This document shows, piece after piece, positions 7,051-13,914 of a stretch of 42,545 bases of DNA; within the stretch, counting starts at the first letter, position 1; each line of letters begins with the position of its first letter. The notes beneath the pieces were generated by a model, which saw only the letters and a list, made by a program, of their open reading frames with translations, made no database searches and had not been told where the DNA came from. The stretch spans positions 1 to 42,545 of the forward strand of contig JANQLS010000195.1 in the NCBI GenBank assembly GCA_028280485.1, given 5' to 3'. Both the position numbers and the translations under genes were made by a program. This DNA comes from Planctomycetota bacterium (GTDB taxonomy: Bacteria; Planctomycetota; UBA8108; JACQVS01).

Positions 7051-8999
7051 TTTCGATACCTCTTCCCTGAAAACCCTTCTGCTTCTATGGGGAGTCCTTT
7101 CGCCCAGGCTGGATTTTCGGACATGATGTTTTCCATTTCTGATACTGATCCGAAGTCTTCTGAAACTTCACAAACAACCTCATCGTGAACGTGGAGCACG
7201 ACGGGATAGCCTGCATCTTCAAGCCTCACCATGGCCTCCGCCATGAGATCTCTTGCAACCGCTTGAGTCACATTCTCCGCTAGCAGCCCCCCGTAAGCGG
7301 TCTTTCGCTCCCATTTTTTGGTGACTGAATTTTCACATTTGTAAGTGAGCGCATCTTTTCTCGCTCCCCACGGAGTTTCGATATTTTCGATCTTGGGATA
7401 GGGGTACGAAAGAAGTCTTCCTGATGGGAGCTGGCACCAAAGGAAGGAGCCCTTTACTCTGTAGGTAATTTTATCGACTGTATATTTCCGGCCAGGATTC
7501 ATGACGGCGGACAGGGCTGCGTCTTCTAGGCTGTACCAAAATCGGACAATATTTGGATGAGCTTCTCGCCATGCTACTTTAATTTGATCGGCTTGCTCAT
7601 CAGTGACTTGAAGCCCGTAAGCTTTGGCCATTTGTTGGAAAGCGCCTTTTCCTCCTTGGTACCCAAGCGCAAGAACCGCAACCTTCCCAATTTGCCTTTG
7701 ATCTTTGGTGACATTCTCAACTGTAGTTTTAAAAATAGAGGCCGCTGCGTGCTCGTACACTTTGCCATCGCCTTCAAATATTTTCACCACCTTGCCTTCA
7801 TTTGCGAGCCAAGCCAAAACCCTGGCTTCGATCGCTGAGAAATCACACCCTATTAACTTCTCGCCCCAGATAAACCCTCTTAGGCAGCTTGATATGATTG
7901 AAAGAGGGGGGCCGTATAGGACTGAGATAGTTTGAGAAGTTAGCTCTAGAGTTTCTTTTCCCAATAAATCGAACACTCTCTCGATTTCGTCCTGAGAAAT
8001 GTTTGGGCGAGGGAAGTTTTGCGGTTGCACTTTACGTCCAGCCCATCTTCCCGTACCAGCACCGTGATACTGAAAAATCCCTCTTAAGCGTCCATCGTGA
8101 GATACACATTCGAGCATCTTCTCGAGCTTGGCTGTGGAGCTTTTGGCCGCTTCTTGCCTGAGTTCTAAAACTCTTTTACAATCTGAAGGCAACTCTGTTT
8201 TGAGCAGTCGAATGACATCAGCTTTTGCAACGCTCTTTGTTTCAACACCATTTGAGCGGAGATAACGACCAATGTCGTTCACCGCTCTACAAGAGGGGAC
8301 AGCGTGGCTTGTCACTTCTTGCATTTCTTTATCTAGCTTTTTCTTCTCAAACTCAATGAGGTCAATCGCACGCTTCACTGATTTTAGATCAATGGCCAAG
8401 CCTCGTTGATTGATTTTGTAGTCAAGGTGCCAAATCTTTCTTTCATTGTGAGACAACCCTAAAAGTCGTTTATGAAGTAGCCTTTCGACTTTGACGTCTT
8501 GTTTTCCGTACTCGCAAAGCTTTCGAAATTTCTCTTTGTCATCCCACCAAACAACAGTCCCGTCATTTTCGATTCTGCGAGGTCTCGCCATTTGAAGCAT
8601 GAGACGACTGCCGCTCATATCTTTTAGCTCCTCAATCCCAACAGCCGCAGCGGATTTCTCAAGAGACCCTGGAAGAGCCATGGCATATGACATCACCATC
8701 GTGCACTGGGTTTGCTCAATGCCAATTGACGGCCAGCCATAACGAGAAGCCACGGAGTTGTTGATTGCAATCTCAAACGCAACATTGTGACCAATGACTT
8801 TGCGTCCAGACTCAATGTGCTCTCTAATTTCTTTTGGGCAGGGAGCTGAGGGCTCCCAGATGTGGATGAAGCTATCATCGAAAGCATAACTTGCTATCCA
8901 AATATCCGTATCTGGATGACTGGCATAAACATCGAGCCCGACTTTTTTTAGGTCGACGGTACTTCGTGTCTCCCAATCTAAATGAAGTTCTTTAAACAC
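7047..8999 (-). CDS. Family A DNA polymerase with 3'-5' exonuclease
   Basis: 650 residues from a GTG at 8999 with an AAGGGG-type ribosome binding site. The exonuclease domain shows Exo I Asp8/Glu10 (LDWET), Exo II GHN at 70-72 with Glu76 where Asp is usual, and Exo III Tyr164...Asp168. The polymerase domain has motif A with Asp386 (CDFSAIEARVLAWL), motif B at about 435-450 (RQIGKVAVLALGYQGG) and motif C HDE at 605-607. It lacks the thioredoxin-binding insert of T7 polymerase as far as I can see. This polymerase type usually travels with DUF2800 and DUF2815 genes, both present upstream here. Confidence 0.93.
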   Translation of the reverse strand: MFKELHLDWETRSTVDLKKVGLDVYASHPDTDIWIASYAFDDSFIHIWEPSAPCPKEIREHIESGRKVIGHNVAFEIAINNSVASRYGWPSIGIEQTQCTMVMSYAMALPGSLEKSAAAVGIEELKDMSGSRLMLQMARPRRIENDGTVVWWDDKEKFRKLCEYGKQDVKVERLLHKRLLGLSHNERKIWHLDYKINQRGLAIDLKSVKRAIDLIEFEKKKLDKEMQEVTSHAVPSCRAVNDIGRYLRSNGVETKSVAKADVIRLLKTELPSDCKRVLELRQEAAKSSTAKLEKMLECVSHDGRLRGIFQYHGAGTGRWAGRKVQPQNFPRPNISQDEIERVFDLLGKETLELTSQTISVLYGPPLSIISSCLRGFIWGEKLIGCDFSAIEARVLAWLANEGKVVKIFEGDGKVYEHAAASIFKTTVENVTKDQRQIGKVAVLALGYQGGKGAFQQMAKAYGLQVTDEQADQIKVAWREAHPNIVRFWYSLEDAALSAVMNPGRKYTVDKITYRVKGSFLWCQLPSGRLLSYPYPKIENIETPWGARKDALTYKCENSVTKKWERKTAYGGLLAENVTQAVARDLMAEAMVRLEDAGYPVVLHVHDEVVCEVSEDFGSVSEMENIMSENPAWAKGLPIEAEGFSGKRYRK

Positions 9000-9026
9000 C
9001 CCAATTTCCCCTTCTTACGCGGTTAA

Positions 9027-9191
9027 CTAATTACTGTTTTTGATCGGCTTTGCTTTAGGCACATCCCAGTTGATTTTGACCTTTGATTTTTTAGCAGCTC
9101 GTCTGGCTGCGCGATTCAAAGGGGCAAATTCTTCTTTGCCTTTGAATGTCCCAAGCGACGCAAATCCTTTGTGTTTTTTATTCTTTCCCAT
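9027..9191 (-). CDS. 54-aa basic protein between tRNA and DNA polymerase
   Basis: ATG at 9191, TAG at 9027-9029, with an AAAGGA ribosome binding site. 54 residues, about a third Lys or Arg (NRAARRAAKKSKVK near the middle), no hydrophobic segment. Probably a nucleic-acid-binding accessory protein of the replication operon; no family recognised. It begins 20 bases after the tRNA and ends 28 bases before the polymerase start, so it fills the only gap in the operon. Confidence 0.6.
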   Translation of the reverse strand: MGKNKKHKGFASLGTFKGKEEFAPLNRAARRAAKKSKVKINWDVPKAKPIKNSN

Positions 9192-9210
9192 CACATTTCC
9201 TTTAGAGGTG

Positions 9211-9282
9211 TGGGGAGGGCGGGAGTCGAACCCGCGACCTCCAGAGGATTAGTCCGGCGCCCTACCACTGGGCGACCTCCCC
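9211..9282 (-). tRNA. tRNA with apparent anticodon AAT (Ile?), inside replication operon
   Basis: The complement folds as a full tRNA. The acceptor GGGGAGG pairs perfectly with CCTCCCC; the D arm is GCCC-AGTGGTA-GGGC; the anticodon arm is CCGGA-CTAATCC-TCTGG with one G-T pair; the variable loop has 5 bases; the T arm is GCGGG-TTCGACT-CCCGC; discriminator A, no encoded CCA. T8, A14, G18G19, the G15-C48 pair, T33, TTC and A58 are all present. T33 fixes the anticodon as AAT (codon AUU), unusual in bacteria, and position 37 is C rather than a purine. It starts 7 bases after the SSB stop and would be cut out of the operon mRNA. Confidence 0.82.
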
Positions 9283-9289
9283 AAACTCT

Positions 9290-9862
9290 CTACGCCATAA
9301 TGCTGTCTACTGTGTCCCCGTCAGTTGCTGCCACTGCTTCAAAGTCATCTTCCGCTTTGACTCGTCCACCGAGTGGATCCCCGTCAGCAAGTTTCTGAAC
9401 GTTGTTCAGTCCAAAGTTCACACCTTTATTCCCCGCCTGGTCATATGCGTAAGCCGATATTGTTGCTCTAGCAAAACAACCAGCGTAGAAATCTTTTGGT
9501 TCAATGATTGGACTTAAAGAAGCATCTACAAGACCGGGTTGATCTTTTGATTTCAGATTTAAGTAGATTGCCCCCTCAGCATATCCGTCGGGCATGACTT
9601 TCTTATCGCCAACTTCTTTGGCGCGATCCGCTTGGTCTCGGAATGGCGAGCGCAATTGCTTCGGCCATTTATCTCGGTTCTCTCCCCATTTCTTTTCCTT
9701 GGCCGCTTCAACTGCTTCTTCGAGAGCGGTGAGATCTTCTCCTTTTGGGAAAAGAGCAACTAAAGCGTACTCATCTTTGTTGTTCAAAGTGTTTCGTTTT
9801 GGTTGGAATATCTGCGGGTAAGATACTCTGAATTTTGGTGTGACTACTTTTGTTTTACTCAT
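9290..9862 (-). CDS. ssDNA-binding protein, DUF2815 family
   Basis: 190 residues. The N-terminal half (TPKFRVSYPQIFQPK, then ALVALFPKG) matches DUF2815, a phage and prophage single-stranded DNA-binding OB-fold family. The C-terminus is acidic (VKAEDDFEAVAATDGD), as in many SSBs that recruit partners, including T7 gp2.5. DUF2815 genes commonly stand next to DUF2800 nucleases and a family A polymerase, exactly as here. Good ribosome binding site (GGAAACG) upstream. Confidence 0.85.
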   Translation of the reverse strand: MSKTKVVTPKFRVSYPQIFQPKRNTLNNKDEYALVALFPKGEDLTALEEAVEAAKEKKWGENRDKWPKQLRSPFRDQADRAKEVGDKKVMPDGYAEGAIYLNLKSKDQPGLVDASLSPIIEPKDFYAGCFARATISAYAYDQAGNKGVNFGLNNVQKLADGDPLGGRVKAEDDFEAVAATDGDTVDSIMA

Positions 9863-9883
9863 TTTTGACGTTTCCTTTCGTTT

Positions 9884-11005
9884 TTACGTTAGTTGCTCGA
9901 AATCGCTCACAGCGCTCGACTCGATTTGTGGACGTTTGTCCGATTCCGGAACAAGCGTATTACCGCTTGAAACCTTTTCAATTTGATCTTCGATCAATTT
10001 GAAATCCTTCTTGCCTACAAGCTTTTCAAAAGCCGCAGGTGATTTAATTTTGGTGTCATGGAAATCGTGGTGACTCAGGCGATAAAATTTTTCGATCGCT
10101 TTCTCTGCTTCCGTTTCGTTTTTCCATTTCCTTGTGGCTCGTTTTTGTACGAGTTTGTATCCGGGAGGTGTGCGACCGTGCTCCGCTTCTCGGTAAGCAA
10201 ACTCTCTGACATTTTTTGCCCAAGCCTCTAGACGAGGTAACCATTCCAATATCTGGGATAAACGATTCGGATCGTAAGACTTGGCTGGTGCAAACTCTTC
10301 TTTCGCCATCGCTAAAGCTTTTTCTTGAAGTGAGGGGCATACGCCACTTGCCGGACAAAATCGACAGTGATCCCCGGGTACAAGAGGGGCATTCGGATCT
10401 TCGGTTTTCTCAGCTGCGTTTTTCAATTGGCCAATGAAATTAAACATCGCCATGGTTTCGATAGACCATCTTCGAATTGGGCCATCGGGATGTTCACATC
10501 TCGGTTGGCAGACGATTAGCTCCACTCGATCCGCTGGAAACTTCGTGGAAAGAAGAGCCCCCAGGCCGTAATAAAGAAGCTGAAGATTATTTTCCACTTC
10601 AACCGGGATCCCAGCACCATGTTTATAATCAATAACTTTTAGAGTTTTGGCTTTGTCATCGAAGATTACACAGTCCGCAGTTCCATAAAGCCCTGGATGA
10701 ATGGTGCCAAGATCAAACGCCTTTTCAATGAGACACCCTTCTTTTGCTGCGGTTTTCGCCTCTTCCTTGACTAGCTGAACATAGACCTCAATGGCCTCTT
10801 TCATCTCCTCAGTACAATCGTTTGGATACGCATCGCCCATTAAAACGCCAGCGGCGATATCATGAGCGAGCGTACCCTCTTCCGCGTAAGAAGAACTTTT
10901 CGATTCAATTCCGACAGATAGTTTGACTGAGCCCGGGCATTTGCTCCATCGATACATAGAACTTGCGCCAATTGGTGAATGAATGACTTCCCCCATTTTT
11001 GTCAC
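9884..11005 (-). CDS. DUF2800 RecB/Cas4-like nuclease with Cys cluster
   Basis: 373 residues. A PD-(D/E)XK nuclease of the DUF2800 family: EGTLAH at 43-48, Asp111 in GTADCV, and Asp126-Tyr-Lys128 (VIDYKHG) form the RecB-type active site. Cys23 together with Cys214, Cys217 and Cys223 (HCRFCPASGVC) has the spacing of the iron-sulphur staple in AddB and Cas4 nucleases. It probably processes DNA ends during replication or recombination. Its start overlaps the stop of the upstream gene, and the SSB gene follows 21 bases on. Confidence 0.88.
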   Translation of the reverse strand: MTKMGEVIHSPIGASSMYRWSKCPGSVKLSVGIESKSSSYAEEGTLAHDIAAGVLMGDAYPNDCTEEMKEAIEVYVQLVKEEAKTAAKEGCLIEKAFDLGTIHPGLYGTADCVIFDDKAKTLKVIDYKHGAGIPVEVENNLQLLYYGLGALLSTKFPADRVELIVCQPRCEHPDGPIRRWSIETMAMFNFIGQLKNAAEKTEDPNAPLVPGDHCRFCPASGVCPSLQEKALAMAKEEFAPAKSYDPNRLSQILEWLPRLEAWAKNVREFAYREAEHGRTPPGYKLVQKRATRKWKNETEAEKAIEKFYRLSHHDFHDTKIKSPAAFEKLVGKKDFKLIEDQIEKVSSGNTLVPESDKRPQIESSAVSDFEQLT

Positions 11006-11505
11006 CTCGCCGCTTTCTCACAGGCTTCAATAACCGCTGCGTAATCTTCTTTCTTCACTCCTTCTGGTGTATAGGCGTCGAACATCTGTAGGATTTTCAC
11101 GCACGGATGAACGCCCTTGATTGAGTTCAGGTTCTGGATAGCGGCTTTGACTCGATCAAGATTGACTTCAGGTCTTTCTTTTAAGTATTTTTTTGGATCT
11201 TCCGCAGCTTGCTTTTTTAATTTGGCTTCATGAGCTTCGATTGCTTTTTGTTTCTTAGTTTTCTTAGGAGGCTCTTTTATTTCTTCAACGGCTTTTTCGG
11301 CTTGAACGACTTGAGCCTTCTTCTTTGGTCGTCCTGGTTTTTTCTTCTTATCTTCTTCAAGCTGATCCGCTGTCTCAGCGATAGCCTCTTCCAATGGCAA
11401 ATCCATCTGGTTAACATTAACTTCATTTCCAAATGAACAAATCGCATCAAAGATCTTCTCCTTGAGTTCTTCGGCGTTTTTGGCTGTAATTTTTATCTCG
11501 ATCAT
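11002..11505 (-). CDS. Lys-rich protein with AT-hook-like motif
   Basis: 167 residues with overlapping ATGA junctions on both sides. An N-terminal segment of about 50 residues (helical, acidic end) is followed by a highly charged linker containing an AT-hook-like KKPGRPKKK (about residues 56-64), then a Lys/Glu-rich helix and a compact C-terminal domain of about 50 residues. Probably binds DNA through the hook and works with the neighbouring SNF2 and DUF2800 proteins; no family recognised. Confidence 0.7.
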   Translation of the reverse strand: MIEIKITAKNAEELKEKIFDAICSFGNEVNVNQMDLPLEEAIAETADQLEEDKKKKPGRPKKKAQVVQAEKAVEEIKEPPKKTKKQKAIEAHEAKLKKQAAEDPKKYLKERPEVNLDRVKAAIQNLNSIKGVHPCVKILQMFDAYTPEGVKKEDYAAVIEACEKAAR

Positions 11506-12899
11506 CTCTCCGTCTCCTCTTCCTCGTCGAATAGTTTGATTAGCTGTTCTGTTTTCTTTCTCAATACCGATGCGATGCGCTCATCAATCGTTCCTGAACA
11601 CGCAAAAAACCGCACATACACTTTGTTTTCTTGGCCAATCCGGTGACATCGCATGACTGCTTGAGCGTTGTTCCCTGGGACCCAATCTTGTTCGGCGAAC
11701 ACGACGTTGTGGGCGGAGGTCAGTGTGATGGCTGTTCCAGCCGCTTGAATGTTTCCGATAAAGACTCGAGTCCAGGAATTGTTTTGAAAATTGTCGATGT
11801 GCTTTTGGCGTTTTTCAGGGGGAGTACCACCGTAAAGTGTAACGGGTTTAAAATCTTTTAGCTCCTGCCTTAGCCCCTCAATCATCACGCGATGGATAGC
11901 GAACACCACTACTTTTTGGTACTCATTGCTTTCTAATTCTTTCTTCAATATCGCTGCGATACTCTTCACTTTTTGAGCGGCAAGAGCATGTCTTAACGTA
12001 GAAACGGAATTAGCTAAGGCTTCTAAGGCGGGGTAAGTGCTCTCGGGGATCTTATATTTCCCGAGCAAAAACGAAATCGCTTTTTCTTGCTCTTTAACTT
12101 TATCGAAGAATTCTTTTCGCCGATCGGTTGGAAACACGTATTGCACGAAATGAGGTTCAGCTTCAAAATCAATTTCATTTCGTTCAACAAACTCTGTTTT
12201 ATAAATGATAGGTGGTAGGTCCTTCATGACGTTCTTTTTGAGCCTCCTCAACATAAACGGCTTAAGAGTGTTCTTAAGAATCGGCAGAGCCTTGGTGTTT
12301 GCCCCCGTTATGGTGACGCCGTATTTATTGAAGGGGCTTTGGTAATACGTGCAAAATTGCCGAACAAATGAATCGTAGGCGAGCTTGGTTATGCCGAAAG
12401 TAAACAGCATAGGCCATAGCTCGCCTGGATGGTTGGGGGCTGGTGTTCCGCTCAACATCCAAACGCGTTTGGCGTGACGGATAAATCCTTTTTTTCCGAA
12501 AATTGATTTTGTTCTGTGAGTACCACGGGATTTCAGGTAGTGAGCCTCATCGATGATGACTAAATCCCATTGGAAATCTTTGTTAAGTTTTGGGGAATAC
12601 GCATGAGCGAGATCAAAAGACATCACCACGCTTTGTCCGGGTAAAATCTCGTCTCGTTTAGTGGTGATCAGTTTGAAGTGTCTCATGGTGTTTGAGAATT
12701 TCTTGAATTCTCTAATCCAGTTGATTCGCGCACTTGCGGGGCAAAAGACTAAAATTGAACGGGCTCCGATGTAATCACTTGCGCAGATAGCCTGAGCGGA
12801 TTTTCCCAATCCCATCTCATCAGCTAAAAGCGCGAAACGACGCTTCACTAACCATTCAATCCCCGTTTCTTGGTACGGGAATAGTTCAATTGCCCCCAA
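11502..12899 (-). CDS. SNF2-family helicase / translocase
   Basis: 465 residues from a TTG at 12899, preceded by GAGAGAGGG. A superfamily 2 ATPase of SNF2 type: Q-like motif (FPYQETGIEWL), Walker A DEMGLGKS at 27-34, motif II IDEAH at 116-120, motif III (LSGTPAP), and motif VI HRIGQ at 419-423. It has only the ATPase core, like SMARCAL1-type annealing helicases, without chromatin domains. Phage versions occur in DUF2800/DUF2815/PolA replication modules, where they probably remodel forks or displace proteins. Confidence 0.9.
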   Translation of the reverse strand: MGAIELFPYQETGIEWLVKRRFALLADEMGLGKSAQAICASDYIGARSILVFCPASARINWIREFKKFSNTMRHFKLITTKRDEILPGQSVVMSFDLAHAYSPKLNKDFQWDLVIIDEAHYLKSRGTHRTKSIFGKKGFIRHAKRVWMLSGTPAPNHPGELWPMLFTFGITKLAYDSFVRQFCTYYQSPFNKYGVTITGANTKALPILKNTLKPFMLRRLKKNVMKDLPPIIYKTEFVERNEIDFEAEPHFVQYVFPTDRRKEFFDKVKEQEKAISFLLGKYKIPESTYPALEALANSVSTLRHALAAQKVKSIAAILKKELESNEYQKVVVFAIHRVMIEGLRQELKDFKPVTLYGGTPPEKRQKHIDNFQNNSWTRVFIGNIQAAGTAITLTSAHNVVFAEQDWVPGNNAQAVMRCHRIGQENKVYVRFFACSGTIDERIASVLRKKTEQLIKLFDEEEETER

Positions 12900-12936
12900 G
12901 TGCTGAACCCTCTCTCACGTTGTCTAAATCGCGCTG

Positions 12937-13236
12937 TTATACTGCTGTTTCTACTCTGAATAGCTGATCTTTGAGACGGTTCACTTGATCCCTTAAAACT
13001 TCAATCTCGTTCTCTAGTTCAGTTATGTACTCTTGATGTCTGGAAACCAGTTTCACTTTTTGAGTGATTCTGATCTTGCCGTTCTCTTCGATGATGACCG
13101 GCTCGCGCTCTTCAATCCGAATCAATCCTCGAGAAACCAGCTCGCTGAGCTGCTCAATGACGACTGATTCTTTTTTCTTCTGAAGAGCTTTTGATGCTTC
13201 TGTCACGGTCCAATCTGAAATCGTTGCCTCGCTCAT
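12937..13236 (-). CDS. Coiled-coil protein with winged-helix-like N-terminus
   Basis: 99 residues. The first 45 (TVTEASKALQKKKESVVIEQLSELVS... then GLI) look like a small winged helix; the last 35 (ELENEIEVLRDQVNRLKDQL) form a leucine-heptad coiled coil, so it is likely a dimer. Its ATG overlaps the stop of the upstream 62-aa gene. Probably a DNA-binding regulator or replication accessory factor of this operon. Confidence 0.65.
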   Translation of the reverse strand: MSEATISDWTVTEASKALQKKKESVVIEQLSELVSRGLIRIEEREPVIIEENGKIRITQKVKLVSRHQEYITELENEIEVLRDQVNRLKDQLFRVETAV

Positions 13237-13421
13237 TTCTTCTTCCTCCGTGCTCTACGTGTACCGTTTCGGAAAAGAAGCTTTGCAAGCTCGGGTTCTT
13301 TGGCTACAAGATCCGAAAGATGCGCTAACACCTCTTTGATCTGAGCAATTGAAAGGCTTTTCTTTCCACCTTCGAGCTTTGCGAGTTTGAGTGATAGTTC
13401 CGTCATGTTTTTTGTTTTCAT
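13233..13421 (-). CDS. 62-aa early protein with basic tail
   Basis: ATG at 13421 with GGGGGAAG just upstream, 62 residues. The body is an amphipathic helix pair (ELSLKLAKLEGGKKSLSIAQ, then LAHLSDLVAKEPELAKLL) and the tail is very basic (RRARRKKK). Short proteins of this pattern are common in phage early operons; function unknown, nucleic acid binding likely. ATGA overlaps join it to both neighbours. Much longer frames run through this region, but only these short ones have ribosome binding sites and sensible composition. Confidence 0.6.
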   Translation of the reverse strand: MKTKNMTELSLKLAKLEGGKKSLSIAQIKEVLAHLSDLVAKEPELAKLLFRNGTRRARRKKK

Positions 13422-13699
13422 TCTTCCCCCTGTGCTTTCGAAATGTCGCGATTCCGCTGAGACGTGCCTCTCGCGGACACCTCCAACGGAAACCCTTTCT
13501 CGGCTCCGCTTGTGGTAACCCCCACAATTTCGTCGCCATCCTTCGCGTAAACGAACTTCCCTTCTCGAATCGAGACCTCTGCTCCGGCTCGAACGTCTTC
13601 GCCAGCTTCTCCAGAGAAAGTCAGACAGCGAATAACGCCTGGGTTTTCTTTGGTGCAGCCAACGGCCAATACGAAAAAAAGACATAGAAGTGCCTTCAT
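13418..13699 (-). CDS. Lipoprotein, first gene of the leftward replication operon
   Basis: 93 residues from the ATG at 13699, with GAGGGGG just upstream. A signal of about 14 residues ends in a lipobox (LAVGC), then a mature domain of about 78 residues. Part of it (VRAGAEVSIREGKFVYA, EIVGVTTSGAEKG) resembles the small beta domain of DUF2190-type head cement proteins. A membrane-exposed lipoprotein made first in the early operon would suit superinfection exclusion, but this is inference. It sits just downstream of a promoter with two inverted repeats. Confidence 0.65.
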   Translation of the reverse strand: MKALLCLFFVLAVGCTKENPGVIRCLTFSGEAGEDVRAGAEVSIREGKFVYAKDGDEIVGVTTSGAEKGFPLEVSARGTSQRNRDISKAQGEE

Positions 13700-13747
13700 T
13701 TTTCCCCCTCTCGGTTTTTGTGGATTTAAGAATGTTAAGGAATATTG

Positions 13748-13799
13748 ATGGGTTGACGCACCCATACCTGCACCCCCTAAATAGGGGGTGTTTATTATA
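13748..13799 (-). promoter_or_regulatory. Early leftward promoter with two inverted repeats
   Basis: Read on the minus strand, a perfect -10 box TATAAT lies at 13799-13794. It is followed by a palindrome with 9-bp arms (CACCCCCTA / TAGGGGGTG, 13771-13790) and then a 6-bp inverted repeat ATGGGT...ACCCAT (13748-13765). The -35 is weak. The palindromes fall over the likely transcription start and the 5' leader of the replication operon, so they are good operator or attenuator candidates. The sequence differs from the TGTGTAATACACA operator, suggesting another regulator. Confidence 0.55.
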
Positions 13800-13838
13800 C
13801 GCGGTGTATTGAAATTGCTCAGGAATTGAGCGAAAAAA

Positions 13839-13866
13839 TGGTCGGGGCGACTGGATTCGAACCAGC
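13839..13866 (-). other. attP: Candidate attP core: 3' end of tRNA-Pro
   Basis: On the minus strand these 28 bases read as the T stem-loop, 3' acceptor strand, discriminator A and CCA of a tRNA: T arm GCTGG-TTCGAAT-CCAGT, acceptor CGCCCCG, then ACCA. A G72 (so C1-G72) and A73 are typical of tRNA-Pro. There is no tRNA 5' half, so it is not a gene. It lies 48 bases beyond the stop of integrase 2, the usual place for an attP whose recombination restores a host tRNA. Confidence 0.75.
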
Positions 13867-13914
13867 TGCTCGGCCATTGAAACTCTTGAAAAATCAGGCT
13901 TTTGTTTTTAAATT

